This document shows positions 34,561-45,234 of a DNA stretch of 64,000 nucleotides, in pieces. Position 1 is the first letter of the stretch; each line of letters opens with the position of its first letter. A program made the position numbers and the translations under genes. The notes below the pieces were generated by a model, which saw only the letters and a program-made list of their open reading frames with translations, did not search any database and was not told where the DNA came from. This DNA comes from Nageia nagi (lineage: Eukaryota; Pinophyta): positions 81,964,001 to 82,028,000 of the forward strand of contig JBITNC010000001.1 in the NCBI GenBank assembly GCA_050084985.1. The letters run 5' to 3'.

Positions 34561-36600
34561 ATCCTCAAGGACTACCCCAACCACTGCCTTGTATGCTAGG
34601 ACTACTCGGTCGCCTCTACCATCTACTAGTCTCTCCAGTACCCTAACCTAGAGGAGTAGTGCCTATGGAGCCTGTAGGACTACCTGGATGTTGAGCTCTT
34701 AGCAACTCAGATGAACCAATAGCCCCTAAAGGAATGCCCAAGGTGTACCACTCCTGCTAGATAGACCTCATGATCTCTAAGTCCTACTTGGGGATCCCAC
34801 TATGCCCTGTGTGCTACTACCTATCTGATATGCTGAAATATCTATAGGCATATAAGTATCTAGAGGTATAGGATACTGAGCCCCCAGAGTAAAAGCTGGA
34901 ACACCTGTCAACCATGATTGTACTATACCACTGTAAAAATCTTGCTAGTGATAAATACCATAGCAGATAACTGAAGGATCTCCTTCAGAAGCAGAGGCTA
35001 CTCCTAACTGATGAGCCTGAGCTCCCTATAAAGAGGAATGAGCCTCATCCCTCTCATGTCTATACCTATCTCGCTCAGCCCTATATCTGTACATACATGA
35101 GTGGACTTGTGCCAGCTGGTGTCTCAGCTCATAAATGTCCCCTAGCAAAGTATCAATGCTAGGAACCTATGTAGCAGGAGCCTCCTCAACTCCGTGCATA
35201 ACCTCTAGGGAAACTCCCTCCTCACCTACACCCATAGCCTCCTCCTCAGGAGCTAACTCCTCAGGAGCATCCACCATAACCTCCTTACCAACAACCTTCT
35301 CTCTCACAACCTTCACTCCTGTAGGCTCCTCGCCTACCTCTCCCCCTCCTCCTGCTGCAACTAACTCTGCATCAACATCGATGCACCTACGAATGCATCA
35401 ACCCTCCAATCTACCCTTTGGGACATCATATCCCTCCTCCCACTAGGCCCTAAAGGCCTTAGACACCCCTACATCATCCTCTATGGTATCATCCTCTAAT
35501 GGCCCCTCCTCCTGAGTAGGATCTAGCTCTACGTAAACCAATAGCTGTACACCCTCTACTAAAATAGTTCCCTCACGCTGATATGGAACTACTGGGGTAG
35601 GTACATCCTGAACTAAACTGAACTAATGATGCACCCGCTCAAAATGAAAGTACTCCAAAAAATTAGCTCAATGACTGCTCAAAACATGTGGCTATCGAAT
35701 ACCAGTAAGCTCAGCTGTGAGCTCTCTCCAGATGGGATATAAGCAGTAAGGTCTGAATCTCACTTGATCTGGAATCAAGTGACTAAGCATGTGGCGATAA
35801 TAGTTCACATCCTGATGAACTCCATCCGATGGGTGAATATAAAAATCATCATGCCATCGGAATATGCTCACCTCATAATCCAAGTGACTACCAAACCTCG
35901 GTATCGATAACCCTGGAGGATGAGCTATAGCTATATGCTCATAGGCCCATGCCTGCAATGTGACAGTAATTGATAAAGAGGCCCTATGCCCCTATGAATA
36001 AAAGAATAGCTCCCTATAAATCTAAGCTAATAATGTGGGTGCCCAAGCATATACCATACCATGCTGCATCATATCCATAATAACGGGCAATAATGACCAT
36101 GGAAATCTCCCACTACCAGTATTAGGGAGAGCATAACACTGTACCAAACCCATTAAATATGAAAAATGGATCATCTCCTACTGATCCTATAGCTAGTACT
36201 AGTAATATCGGATACCACTTGAAATAATCTCTGAAATAATAGTATCAACCCGAGCGGCCCCATAAAAATAAGAAATAGCGGGTAAAGCTCCCGTCCTATC
36301 TACCATAGGTGAAATTCATTGTCCATGAATGGGGAGTCTATATAATCTATGTATGTCCTCTACTATAACGATCATCTCCCCTATTGGAAGATGAAAAGTG
36401 CATGTCACTGCATCCCATCTATCTAACAATGCAACTAATAAAGGGTACTCCCAATGAATGCGGCCCATGTGTGGACCCACTCCAAAATCGATAAATCTGA
36501 AAAAGGTATGATCGACTGGACCTAGGAGATCTCTACCCTCATGTAGAATCGAGGGATATCTAACTCGAGGTTCAAAGATGTCACGAACTTGTATAATGTT
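34560..36600 (-). pseudogene. Antisense plant mobile domain (PMD) ORF carried by the Tat element
   Basis: On the minus strand, one frame is readable from about 36590 to at least 34850. It starts with QVRDIFEPRVRYPSILHEG, then a PMD core: HMGRIHWEYPLLVALLDRW, CTFHLPIGEMIVIVEDIHRL, GSGRFPWSLLP, LQAWAYEHIAIAHPPG (open segment 35692-35958), FRPYCLYPIWRELTAEL. Next is an acidic linker (ELDPTQEEGPLEDDTIEDD; 35480-35530) and a coiled coil near 35000-35130 (LLGDIYELRHQLAQVHSCMY). PMD (aminotransferase-like mobile domain) proteins are plant proteins, some domesticated in Arabidopsis as MAIN and MAIL1, that recur inside Gypsy and Mutator elements. A dozen or more stops, many TAG at likely Trp codons, make it a pseudogene. 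No start ATG survives. Confidence 0.85.
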
Positions 36601-37632
36601 AAAAAGGGTTCAGCTGAAAAAAAAAGAAGAGAAAATTGGCATTTCATATTGAAACATCGACATTTCAAGTAGGTAAGACTCGATCATCGTGTGTTCGCAT
36701 TCCAAACACCGGTGACTCTATCACCCGTTCGGCCTAGGTCGGTGACTGAGGCCGGATTATGAAAAATGTTGCAAAAAACATAAATGAAAGCTTAATCTAC
36801 AAAATTCATCCGATAAAAAATAATCAAAATGATGTTTAAATGGCATTCACGGTTTCAATTTTGGGATTAAATAGTTAAATTACAAGTTATAAATAAAAAA
36901 TAGAAAAGAAAGTGATTTTAAAATCCTACCTCTTCTTAGATAGGTCGAGAACATCCAGTGGAGCATCTACATGGAGGCATGGTGATCGTAGTGAATATCA
37001 ACGGTTGGAAATCAATGAGATTGCAAGGGAAACTCATGCTGGCTCATAATGAAAGTGACAACTAAAAAGTAGTGAATAAGAAAAAATCAAAATTTTTTCT
37101 TTTTTAAACATCTGGTGACTTGGAGACGGACGTCGGTGACTGTATCTAAACATCGGTGACTCTAAGATGAACATTGGTGATCGCCACTAAACACCGATGA
37201 TTGAAAGTAAAATGCTGCATTTAGAAATAGCCATGAGAATGTTAAAATTTTCTCAACGTAATCTTGAATTGGTCAAGAAAATAAAATACAATAAAATGTG
37301 ATTTATCATTATTACAGGAGATCATCTTGAAACCCCGTTGTCGGGACACAAAGGACAACACCATCAAATGACATAACAGAAATGTCATGCATCTATCACA
37401 CAAGCTCAACACATTGTCATACCAAAAATAGTCACTTCTGAAGTATATTTAAATTTGTTTTCAAAACTACATCAAATGTAAAATGAAAACACATTTTATC
37501 ATAATTTTGATTCATCTAAGAAATTGAGTCAAAATTTTATATCATAAAAAAGCAATAACAAATGATAGAGCAACAAAGCTCCCCGTCCTATGTTTTTGAA
37601 ATTATCAACCGTATTTTTTCGGTTGATAATTC
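36601..37632. other. Non-coding region with GGTGACT minisatellite before the 3' LTR
   Basis: No ORF. It carries irregular copies of a CACCGGTGACT / CATCGGTGACT / CATTGGTGATC motif at 36695-36760 and 37115-37205, spaced by 10-30 bp. The same motif family is in the LTR and in the leader. An 18-bp inverted repeat flanks 37600-37630 (ATTATCAACCG...CGGTTGATAAT), forming a possible hairpin just upstream of the polypurine tract. Confidence 0.7.
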
Positions 37633-37646
37633 AAAAAGGGGCAAAA
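37633..37646 (+). other. Polypurine tract of the Tat element
   Basis: AAAAAGGGGCAAAA abuts the TG of the 3' LTR. One C interrupts the purines. Position and composition fit the plus-strand priming site. Confidence 0.85.
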
Positions 37647-38475
37647 TGTAGACACCTAAAAATGTCCCCTTCTTAACTAGTAAATATTAAAATAATCATA
37701 ACTCTTTGCAACAATATAAAATAGGTATAAAAAACCCTATTATTGGATAGCCCCCGTCAAGTACATGTGAAACGGGTGGTCACATGACTCTTTTTAGATA
37801 AAATTGGCTATTAGGCAGTCAGTTAATATTGTCACAAAGTTAAAAACCCAATCGCCAGCAACCCAAGACAGTCGTCGGTATTTGTAGGCCAAATGTCGAT
37901 GACTCTGCAATAGCCGAACAAGAAACCAAAATGGTGAGGGAAAGTTGAAATGATTCATCTTTCCAAGATGATGTGGATAGAGGGGTCAGCTACGACCTAT
38001 GGTGGCTGTTCACTTCCTCTTTCCAACCTTTTGAATATCCCATCCAAAATCTATAAATACAAGTTAATACAAAGCAAATGAGAGAGAATCTTGACCCATT
38101 TTTAAAGTAGGGTAATGCTACCAAAATCTTGTGAGCTCATATATTTTATTATTTTATGCTAGTTTCAATTCAATATATATGTTATACATAGATGCTTTGA
38201 TGTTATTGTCTTTTGCATGTGTGTAGGATTTACAGGTTCATATCAAGGAAAGAAGTAAGTAAATCAAAAACAATGGAGATCTAATACTCTTATTTTTGCA
38301 AATGGCATTTGTAAAAGTCCCTTCCAAGGGCCAATTGTAGTCTTAATTGAAAATCAATGTCATTTTGCAATTATAACATGTTTATCTATTTTACATAATT
38401 TGAGGTTCAGTGAAAGTTTAAGAATAATTCATATTTCGTGTTATTCTACATTCCAGCTTTATTTTCACTGCAACA
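37647..38475 (+). repeat. 3' LTR of the Tat element (829 bp)
   Basis: Begins TGTAGACACC and ends CACTGCAACA, followed by target duplication ATTAG. Compared with the 5' LTR there are about 35 base differences by eye plus one deletion of about 20 bp; many are C/T or G/A changes in CG dinucleotides (for example TCGTCGAG versus CCGTCAAG). Confidence 0.95.
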
Positions 38476-40927
38476 ATTAGTCCTAATAATCATGTTGTAA
38501 TTCAACTCATCTATCATTAGAGTGAAAGCCTTGCACATGGTTATATTTTTAGTTAATATCCCCATTATTCCAACCTTTAATTTCATTAGGTAAGTTATCT
38601 TGAATATGATCAAAATTATGGTTATGTATTTTACTAAGGAAGAAGTCTTAAACACAAATAAAATGATCTCCTTTGTATTCCCCCATGCATTCAACACAAC
38701 AAAAAATGGAATAATATATGTTATAGTAGCCTTCTCCAAGAAATAAAATGCATCAAATAGAAAAATACAAACCTATTACCAATTGCATCTTCTAATGGTT
38801 TCAAATCATCCTCAAATAACATAGTAATAATCCTCCTTTTTTCCATCATATATTGCTCAAATTTCATCACCATTATAACCTCCATAATTGGAATATTTAT
38901 AGCCTTAAAACTCATATAAAATGTAGTCCATGAGATCTAAATTAGTGCAATGCTATAACCTTCCAACAATTGAGTCTCAAGACTCAACAAGAATGCAGCC
39001 TTAAAATCCTTGAATAAGGTTATCCTAGTCAGCTTCCAAATAATAGTCCCAAAATCCATTGTTATAGCCTCAAAATCAATTAGAGTACAACCACCAAAAA
39101 CTTTAGGATAGGCCATCCCTAATATTATCCATACTATACTCACAAGCTCTATTTAATATCTTTAATTCAGCCTCAATCATCATGCAAAGTGCAACATCAT
39201 TCTTCATCTGTATTGCAACCTCACATACTATAAAAGATGGCTACCCTAAATATTGGTGTAGTAATTATATTTTCAATCCATATGTGCAATAAAATCAAAT
39301 CCATAAATGACTTATATTTATCTTATTACAATAGATCTATCCATTCATTGCCTTTCAATATCTCATCAAGATCAATCATCATGAACAATTTATTATTAAA
39401 ATGTAAGAAAAAATTAGAATTTATTTCATACCTATTATTAGTATTGTCATGATAGATCTAAGTCAAAGATAGGGTCCAAGAGGATTGGTCTCCCCTTCAT
39501 AAAGCTAAGAGCACTTGGTTTTTATATGTAATGCTCTTCCATGGGCTTCCCAATTCTAAATGTTCCTTTTTGAAGTTTGAAACTAAAAGTGGAAAGCTCC
39601 TAATGGCCTCAAGATCTTTTTTCATCATATCATGCATATTATTTTATTGGAGAGGAATCACTACTAGTGCAATGCCATCTTTCAATTTATTATTTACATT
39701 TTCAAGATAACCATTATCAACAATATTTGCATCCTCAACACTATTTTCATATTTTATCTTTAACCATAATTTTTTGTATAATTTTGTAATTCCTTTATGA
39801 GAAAAGCTTCAAAATTTAGATCTAAAATAATAATGATTTTTTCTTTTACTTTCCCAACATAATCATCTCCACAAAACTTACACTATTCTTATTTAATTGC
39901 ATCTCAATATGATAGGAAGAACTTCCTCTAGAATAATTAGGCATACCTTTTTTCATGGAATAATTAGTAACCCCAAGAATTTCATTACTCCTCATAATCT
40001 TCTCCATTCTATTGGCAATATTTTGTTCAAACATTTTCTCTTTGTTCCCACACCCATGAGTGGTTTAATCTTGAATATTAAAATGATCATAAATTGATTT
40101 CTCTAAGGGTTTTGTTTATGGATCAATATCAAACCTACTTGACCTCTTATCCAACTTAGATAATTTTTGCATTTCATTATCAATGCTATGCTAAGTTATT
40201 GAACTATTTTCATAAAAATCAGAATTACTTTCATACCTTTTGTGGTATTATCATGGCTGGTTTGGGTCTCATAATGGCATAATGATACCATAGAGGGTGG
40301 ACTACCTCTATAAGAATGAAACCTCTCAAATCTAATGCTCAACACTCCAATGTGTTTCTTTGTTAGATTCTTGATCAAGTATAGCTCCAAACCCAATACC
40401 CATATAAGTCTAATTTTTCTATTTCAAATTTAGAAAAATCATATCCATGTAATGCCAAAGCTAATTTATCTTCATACCATGAGACTCTCACCAACTCTTC
40501 ATCTTCCAAAAACTCCACATAGTATTGAAGTTGCACCATAACCTTGAATTCTTCTTAATTTATTTGGTATTCCTAAAATAGAATATCCAACTCTGAAGGT
40601 ACCATCAATCATGGATCAATATCTTTCTCTTGTATAAACTACCAAGGTGATGGAGGTGGATGCAATGGTGATGGATTCCCAGGTTTACTCCATGATGGAT
40701 ATTTTATCCTTTCTAGATCTGACATAGATCCATGTTGAGTGAATTTTACCCTAACCAAATCATATTTAATTATTGAATGAGATACTCTGTAACTCAACTC
40801 CTCACATAGATATTTTACTATATCTATCATTGTATCAAATTTATATTTCATATTGATTGATCCCTTTCTCTTCTCACATCTATCCTCTATCTAGATTGAT
40901 CTCTACATAGGCTAGCAAGATCTTTTA
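38476..40927 (-). mobile_element. Internal region of family B element, part 1, with Gag-like ORF remnants
   Basis: This is the 5' half of the minus-strand element split by the Tat insertion. The ORF nearest the primer site (40639-40851, minus) starts MKYKFDTMIDIVKYLCEELS and is followed, after stops, by VEFLEDEELVRVSWYEDKLA (about 40460-40520). Further left, Tyr/Gly/Asn/Asp-rich pieces occur (GYNNGFWDYYLEAD near 39040, YKYSNYGGYNGDEI near 38870) like those beyond the insertion at 19830-20700. No RT, integrase or protease motif was found. I infer a non-autonomous element encoding a Gag-like protein; family unknown. Confidence 0.55.
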
Positions 40928-40937
40928 TTTGATACCA
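40928..40937 (-). other. Primer binding site remnant of family B element
   Basis: The reverse complement reads TGGTATCAAA, nine of ten matches to the tRNA-iMet primer site, one base from the LTR at 40939. It confirms minus-strand orientation. Confidence 0.65.
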
Positions 40938-40938
40938 C

Positions 40939-41662
40939 TATAATGTCCCAAATTAATAAAAATATTTCTTTACGTATAATATAGTAATTCCAATCTTAAA
41001 CATATAAGAAACTTCAATCAAAGATGGACTAAGGGGTGCAAATCCTCAATCAAATATCGAAAGGCATCTTTACTCCTCTAAATCCTATCTCATGCTACAT
41101 AAGAGGAATAAGTCTAGCACTACTCATGGTCTCACCAAAAGAAGAAGAAATGATGAAAAAGCCAATGATACCTATCCTTTGTGCATTTTTTTCTTTTATA
41201 ACTAGAAGTCTCACTATGGCACCTAGATCATGCCTAGGAATTATGCAAGAATAGACATCCCACAAAGAGGCTTACAATTTGGTCTTGAGATTACCATAAT
41301 CACTCCTTGGGATTACCACAATCATGTATCAATGCAAAAAATACCAAAAGCAAGTAATTTATACTCATAATTATCACTTAAATATAATAAATTACTATTA
41401 CATATCCATAGGAGAGGGATGTACCACTCATAGTGGTCAAATGGAAGAACTTTGTGAACTCCCATGCATTTGCAATATGGTATTAGAGGTGAGTTTGAAA
41501 ATGCAATATCTCCTTCATTCCTTGATGAAACCATATCATGTAACTTATCAAAAATGATTGGTAGAAGATGCTCTCACCATTTAAGAAGATGAATTATCAA
41601 TCCATGGCTTGTAGTGAAAGTTATTCCTTTAACAATATCTTTCAAAATTGGAGATTATTACA
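40939..41662 (-). repeat. Right LTR (724 bp) of the family B element
   Basis: Homologous to 18714-19711; starts TATAATGTCCC (TG decayed to TA) and ends GAGATTATTACA. It is shorter than the left LTR by about 270 bp because of internal deletions. The homology to the left copy does not stop at the LTR end (see 41663-41986). Confidence 0.8.
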
Positions 41663-41986
41663 AGTTTTCCCTTCCCAAAATTGCTTATCCTAAATCAATT
41701 CTAACACAATATCATAATCATCAAGTTAAAACCAACTATGATCCTTATAAGCATCTAAATCCTATAATATCAGAAGTTAGGGTGCAAGTTTACAACAAAA
41801 CCTCAAGATATATATTGCTTATTTATTTAAACATTTGTAAGAGTTTATATTAATCCTCAAATGATAATAATGGGGATACAATATGGAATAATATTGATGT
41901 ACTTTGATTCTTGGATATCTATGGGATACCTACAAAATAAATGATGTTAAAGAAAACCTCTAATCCTAAGTATTTAAGATGTTGGA
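41663..41986 (-). mobile_element. Second internal fragment next to the right family B LTR
   Basis: The sequence after the right LTR resembles that after the left LTR (AGTTTTCCCTTCCC versus AGTTTTTGCTTCCCC; CATCAAGTTAAAACCAACTA versus CATCAAGCTAAAACCAACTG). So the right LTR is also the 3' LTR of a further, truncated copy, as in tandem LTR-internal-LTR arrays formed by unequal recombination. The fragment is cut by the Gypsy remnant beginning at 41987. Confidence 0.6.
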
Positions 41987-42123
41987 TGATGAGGATTGAT
42001 ACAAATAAATAATAATAAAATACCTTTTTAAGGTATCTAGATTAGCTATATTAAATAAATGCTCTAGAACATCTTTACCATTTGTAATAAATGCAATATC
42101 ATTTTCTCTCCCATGGTTTTGCT
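41987..42123 (+). repeat. Left short LTR (137 bp) of a deleted Gypsy element
   Basis: Starts TGATGAGGATTGATAC and aligns with 42848-42985. The shared core includes GCTCTAGAA and ATTTGTAATAAATGCAATA. A weak primer-site-like CTAATATGAGC follows. I see no target duplication. Confidence 0.65.
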
Positions 42124-42847
42124 CTAATATGAGCATACATACAATCATGCTTTTCATTCTTCCATTGGATGTTATCCTTTTGATGTTTTCTTGGGATTTC
42201 AACCTTTGGCTCCCTATGAGTTACCTTTGGGCTTACATTTTCCTACTACTTCTCATCTTTAGAAAGAATAGGATAAGAAAAATGCATTTATTCAACATCT
42301 TTAGAATATTTAATTTATTTTGGTTGGAATTCTTAAGCATATGCAAGAGAAACATTAAATTTAGATGGATATATGTAGAGTCACTCACTGCTTTTAGGTT
42401 GGTGATCGTGTATGGTTTCATCTTAAAAAAATTATACTCAAGGAAAAAGCATTTAGTAAGATCAATCCCATTTATTATGGTCCTTTTACCATAATTCAAT
42501 AGGTGTTCAAAAATTATTTTTGGCTTGACCTTCCAGCATAAATTATAATTCATGATGTGGTTAATGTTGATATTCTACAATATTACCATGATTCCATGCT
42601 AGAGATGGTGGTGCAGCCTAATAATCATGTTGATGTGATTCCTAATTCTCAATTGCCACTTTCTAAAGATCATATTTTATACACAAATATATGCAACACA
42701 TGTTAGGGGTCTACCACTTACTAACTTTTTGCTAAGTAAGATCAACTTCCTCATCAAGCTCATTGGATTCCACATCATCACATGATTTGGGATTTTCCTT
42801 TATCTTTTGAATGTGTTGGGGACCAATGCTTCATTTATTGGGAGGAA
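42124..42847 (+). pseudogene. Ty3/Gypsy integrase C-terminal remnant
   Basis: From 42398 the plus strand reads VGDRVWFHLKKIILKEKAF, then INPIYYGPFTII and, after a stop and shift, WLDLPA...NVDILQYYHDSMLE. This is the region after the integrase core in chromovirus-type Gypsy Pol (GD-V-W-L, K-YGPF-I, LP, FHVS-LK-Y). Everything upstream is deleted; the 42124-42397 part has no recognised motif. A polypurine tract ATTGGGAGGAA at 42837-42847 precedes the right LTR. Confidence 0.8.
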
Positions 42848-42985
42848 TGATAAGGATTTATATATGTAAATAATAAAAAGTAACTTTTTAAGGTATATAA
42901 ATTATACATATTAAATTAATGCTCTAGAATCATCTCTACCATTTGTAATAAATGCAATACCATTTGCTCTCGCATGGTTTTTGCT
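42848..42985 (+). repeat. Right short LTR (138 bp) of the deleted Gypsy element
   Basis: Starts TGATAAGGATTTATA immediately after the polypurine tract and ends near CATGGTTTTTGCT. It is homologous to 41987-42123. The LTRs end without an obvious CA, so the right edge is approximate. Confidence 0.65.
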
Positions 42986-43922
42986 TTAATACCAATGACA
43001 TGGAAGCAAGTTTTTTCCCACATCATTGGAGCTACTCAAGATAGGGATAAATTATAACTAAAGATGATATTAGTTCTCCTTATCCATAATCAAATGGATG
43101 TTCATAAGATAATCAAAGATGCATAAATACATGTGTTGTATTCTCTTTTGGTAATATCAAGACTATATGCTCTTTAATATACTTTGTATACAAGAAAGAC
43201 AAGCAAGATGTGATAATATTGATAACAATAAATGGTGCAAGCCTAAAGAATGATAAACACTAAAAACATATCCAAGATAAAGGTCTAAACATAAAGTATA
43301 TGCTATGATTAATACCCAATATGTTTTAAATAATGATAATACTAAAATAACCAAGAGGGTATGCTTAGTTATGGATAAATATGCAAGTATAATGAATCTT
43401 GAAAAACCCTATGTTATGAAAAAATTAAAATCCTAAGTGTGCAAATATGATGATCAAATATGATAATTAACCATAAATGAATATACCCACAATGCTAATT
43501 CACCATGGATTTGCTAAAAAATGATAAACAATGATGTGGGTATAAATGATTTAGACTAAAAACCTAAACTAAATCCTAATATCTAAGATTGACTTAGCCT
43601 AATATGCAAATTTATGAAAAAAAATACTAAAATAAATAAATATATGCTAATAAAAGGATATATAAACTTCAATTATCATAAAGAATGCTTTAGAACCTAT
43701 ATCTAACCTTAAACAAATGAATGATATCAAATTCACAGGGTGAAAAGCTTTATGGGAGATCATGCAAAGGTGGGTTTCTTCCAAAACCTTAATAGATGTT
43801 GATGATTCTCCAAGTTTCTCAAGACATTTATAAAACTCAAGTACACAAAGAATCATTAGTCATAAATGAGGTAAAAATCCCTTTTTATAGTGCTTTATTG
43901 TTAATTGATCATTTGATTGGCA
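42986..43922. other. No gene recognised
   Basis: AT-rich sequence. Two minus-strand ORFs (43163-43354, 43647-43856) lack motifs. A short block CCATAATCAAATGGATG near 43085 also occurs in the 2.17-kb repeat at about 51405, hinting at shared old repeat sequence. Confidence 0.4.
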
Positions 43923-44671
43923 ATGCTACAAGATTAGTTGATAAATATCCTAATCGATAGTTCAATTTGTTCCTATTAGGATTTGGAAAAAAATACTAAA
44001 TTTCATCAAGATTTAATATTTATGTTCAAATGTTGTTGTTTCATGCAAATATGTAATTTTGAGGCCCCTTTTTGAGCTAGGTTTTGTAAGCATGGAAGAC
44101 TTAGCATAAAAACTAAAGATAACTATTTTATTTTTGTTTTAATTTTTCTTTGATTTGTTTGATAATGATAAATATATGTATGATAAGTGATTAATATTAT
44201 TTTGATAACGGGAGATGGTATTCATATGTAGGTATGCAAACCTACCCAATGTTGGGAGACAAGCACTAAATTTTCCAAAAATACAAAATCAATGTAATGC
44301 TACAGGATTAGTCGATCAATATCATGATTGGAATTCTAATTGTTCCTATTAAATTTTGAATAAAATTCTAAATTTGATCAAGGTTTAACATTTATGCTCA
44401 AATGTTGTTGTTTCCTACAAATACGTAATTTTAGGGTGTTTATAATTTCCCTTTTTTGAGATGAGTTTTGCAAGCATATAAGACTTAATACAAAACCTAA
44501 ATATAAATGTTTTATTATTATTTTAATGTTTCTTTAATTTTTTTGATAATGATCAATGTGTGTATCATAAGTGATCAATGTTATTTTACTGATGGGAAAT
44601 GGTATGCATATGTAGTTATGCAAACCTACCAAATGTTGGGAGACAAGCGCTAAGCTTTTGAAAAATACAAA
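43923..44671. repeat. Diverged tandem duplication, unit about 374 bp
   Basis: Two copies (43923-44296 and 44297-44671), each starting ATGCTACA(A/G)GATTAGT and containing AAATGTTGTTGTTTC, then TTGATAATGAT, then GCAAACCTACC(C/A)AATGTTGG. Many substitutions and small indels separate them. No coding content is visible. Confidence 0.85.
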
Positions 44672-44942
44672 ATCAATGTAGGATGACCTATTTTATGGAA
44701 ACATATGCTTATGTTTGGCTTATGACATGTATGCTTAATAATGTGACCTATTTAATTTAGTTTACACTAGTTTATGGTAAGTAAAGAGGATATCCAACCT
44801 TATACTAGTTGATGGCAACCAAGGATGAGAAATGAAATTAATGATGGAATTTTCCCCATATTTAATGGATCATAAATAATTACAATCATGAGATAATCAC
44901 AATAATAAAATCATATATTTTTCTCAAGTTATGGCAAGCAAA
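44672..44942. other. Short spacer without gene
   Basis: Contains nothing I can identify. It ends at the TG of the LTR starting at 44943; the last five bases are GCAAA. Confidence 0.4.
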
Positions 44943-45234
44943 TGTTAAGAACCTACTATTTTATAACAACCAAATTGTTCACAAATACACATAAAACCAC
45001 TCCAATATATAAATACCATTCAAATATGTAAAACCATTACAAAATATAATTGAATAAACAAATTGAATTTCTTGAACCACTTTGAGGGAGGAACCTCCTA
45101 GAGAACAAGTTATATCCTCAAATGAAATATATTTTTTACTTGATTATTACAATAAAGAAGGTTTGATATAAATAGCCCTTTGTGACCCTAAACCTTCCAA
45201 ACCTATTACATGTGGGATGAATACTATTATAACA
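44943..45234 (-). repeat. Left LTR (292 bp) of a minus-strand non-autonomous element
   Basis: In plus orientation TGTTAAGAACC...ACTATTATAACA. The partner LTR is 46861-46906 plus 49137-49382, also 292 bp once the insertion is removed. The bases to its right (45235-45250), reverse complemented, read TCTTAAGGGGGTGGTA, a polypurine tract, so this is the 3' LTR of a minus-strand element. Confidence 0.88.

Larger units (their letters stand above)
20803..38475 (+). mobile_element. Tat-lineage Ty3/Gypsy retrotransposon, 17.7 kb
   Basis: A complete but defective LTR element: LTRs at 20803-21651 and 37647-38475, a polypurine tract, gag-protease-RT-RNase H-integrase in Gypsy order, and a 5-bp target duplication. 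A second RNase H between the RT-RNase H and the integrase is the diagnostic trait of the Tat clade (including Ogre). Between integrase and 3' LTR lie 6.2 kb holding a sense ORF of unknown function and an antisense PMD ORF. The coding frame is broken, so this copy cannot make its proteins. It lies within the family B element on the plus strand. Confidence 0.95.

Noticed and set aside
34560-36600. Plus-strand ORF 35135-35446 rich in Ser/Thr/Pro
   Set aside because: It is the antisense of the acidic, Val/Glu/Gly-rich linker of the PMD ORF, whose frame is continuous with clear PMD motifs.
20803-38475. Calling the Tat element an Ogre
   Set aside because: Ogre elements have a separate ORF1 between primer site and gag. 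Here the 1.8-kb leader shows repeats only, so I stop at Tat lineage.
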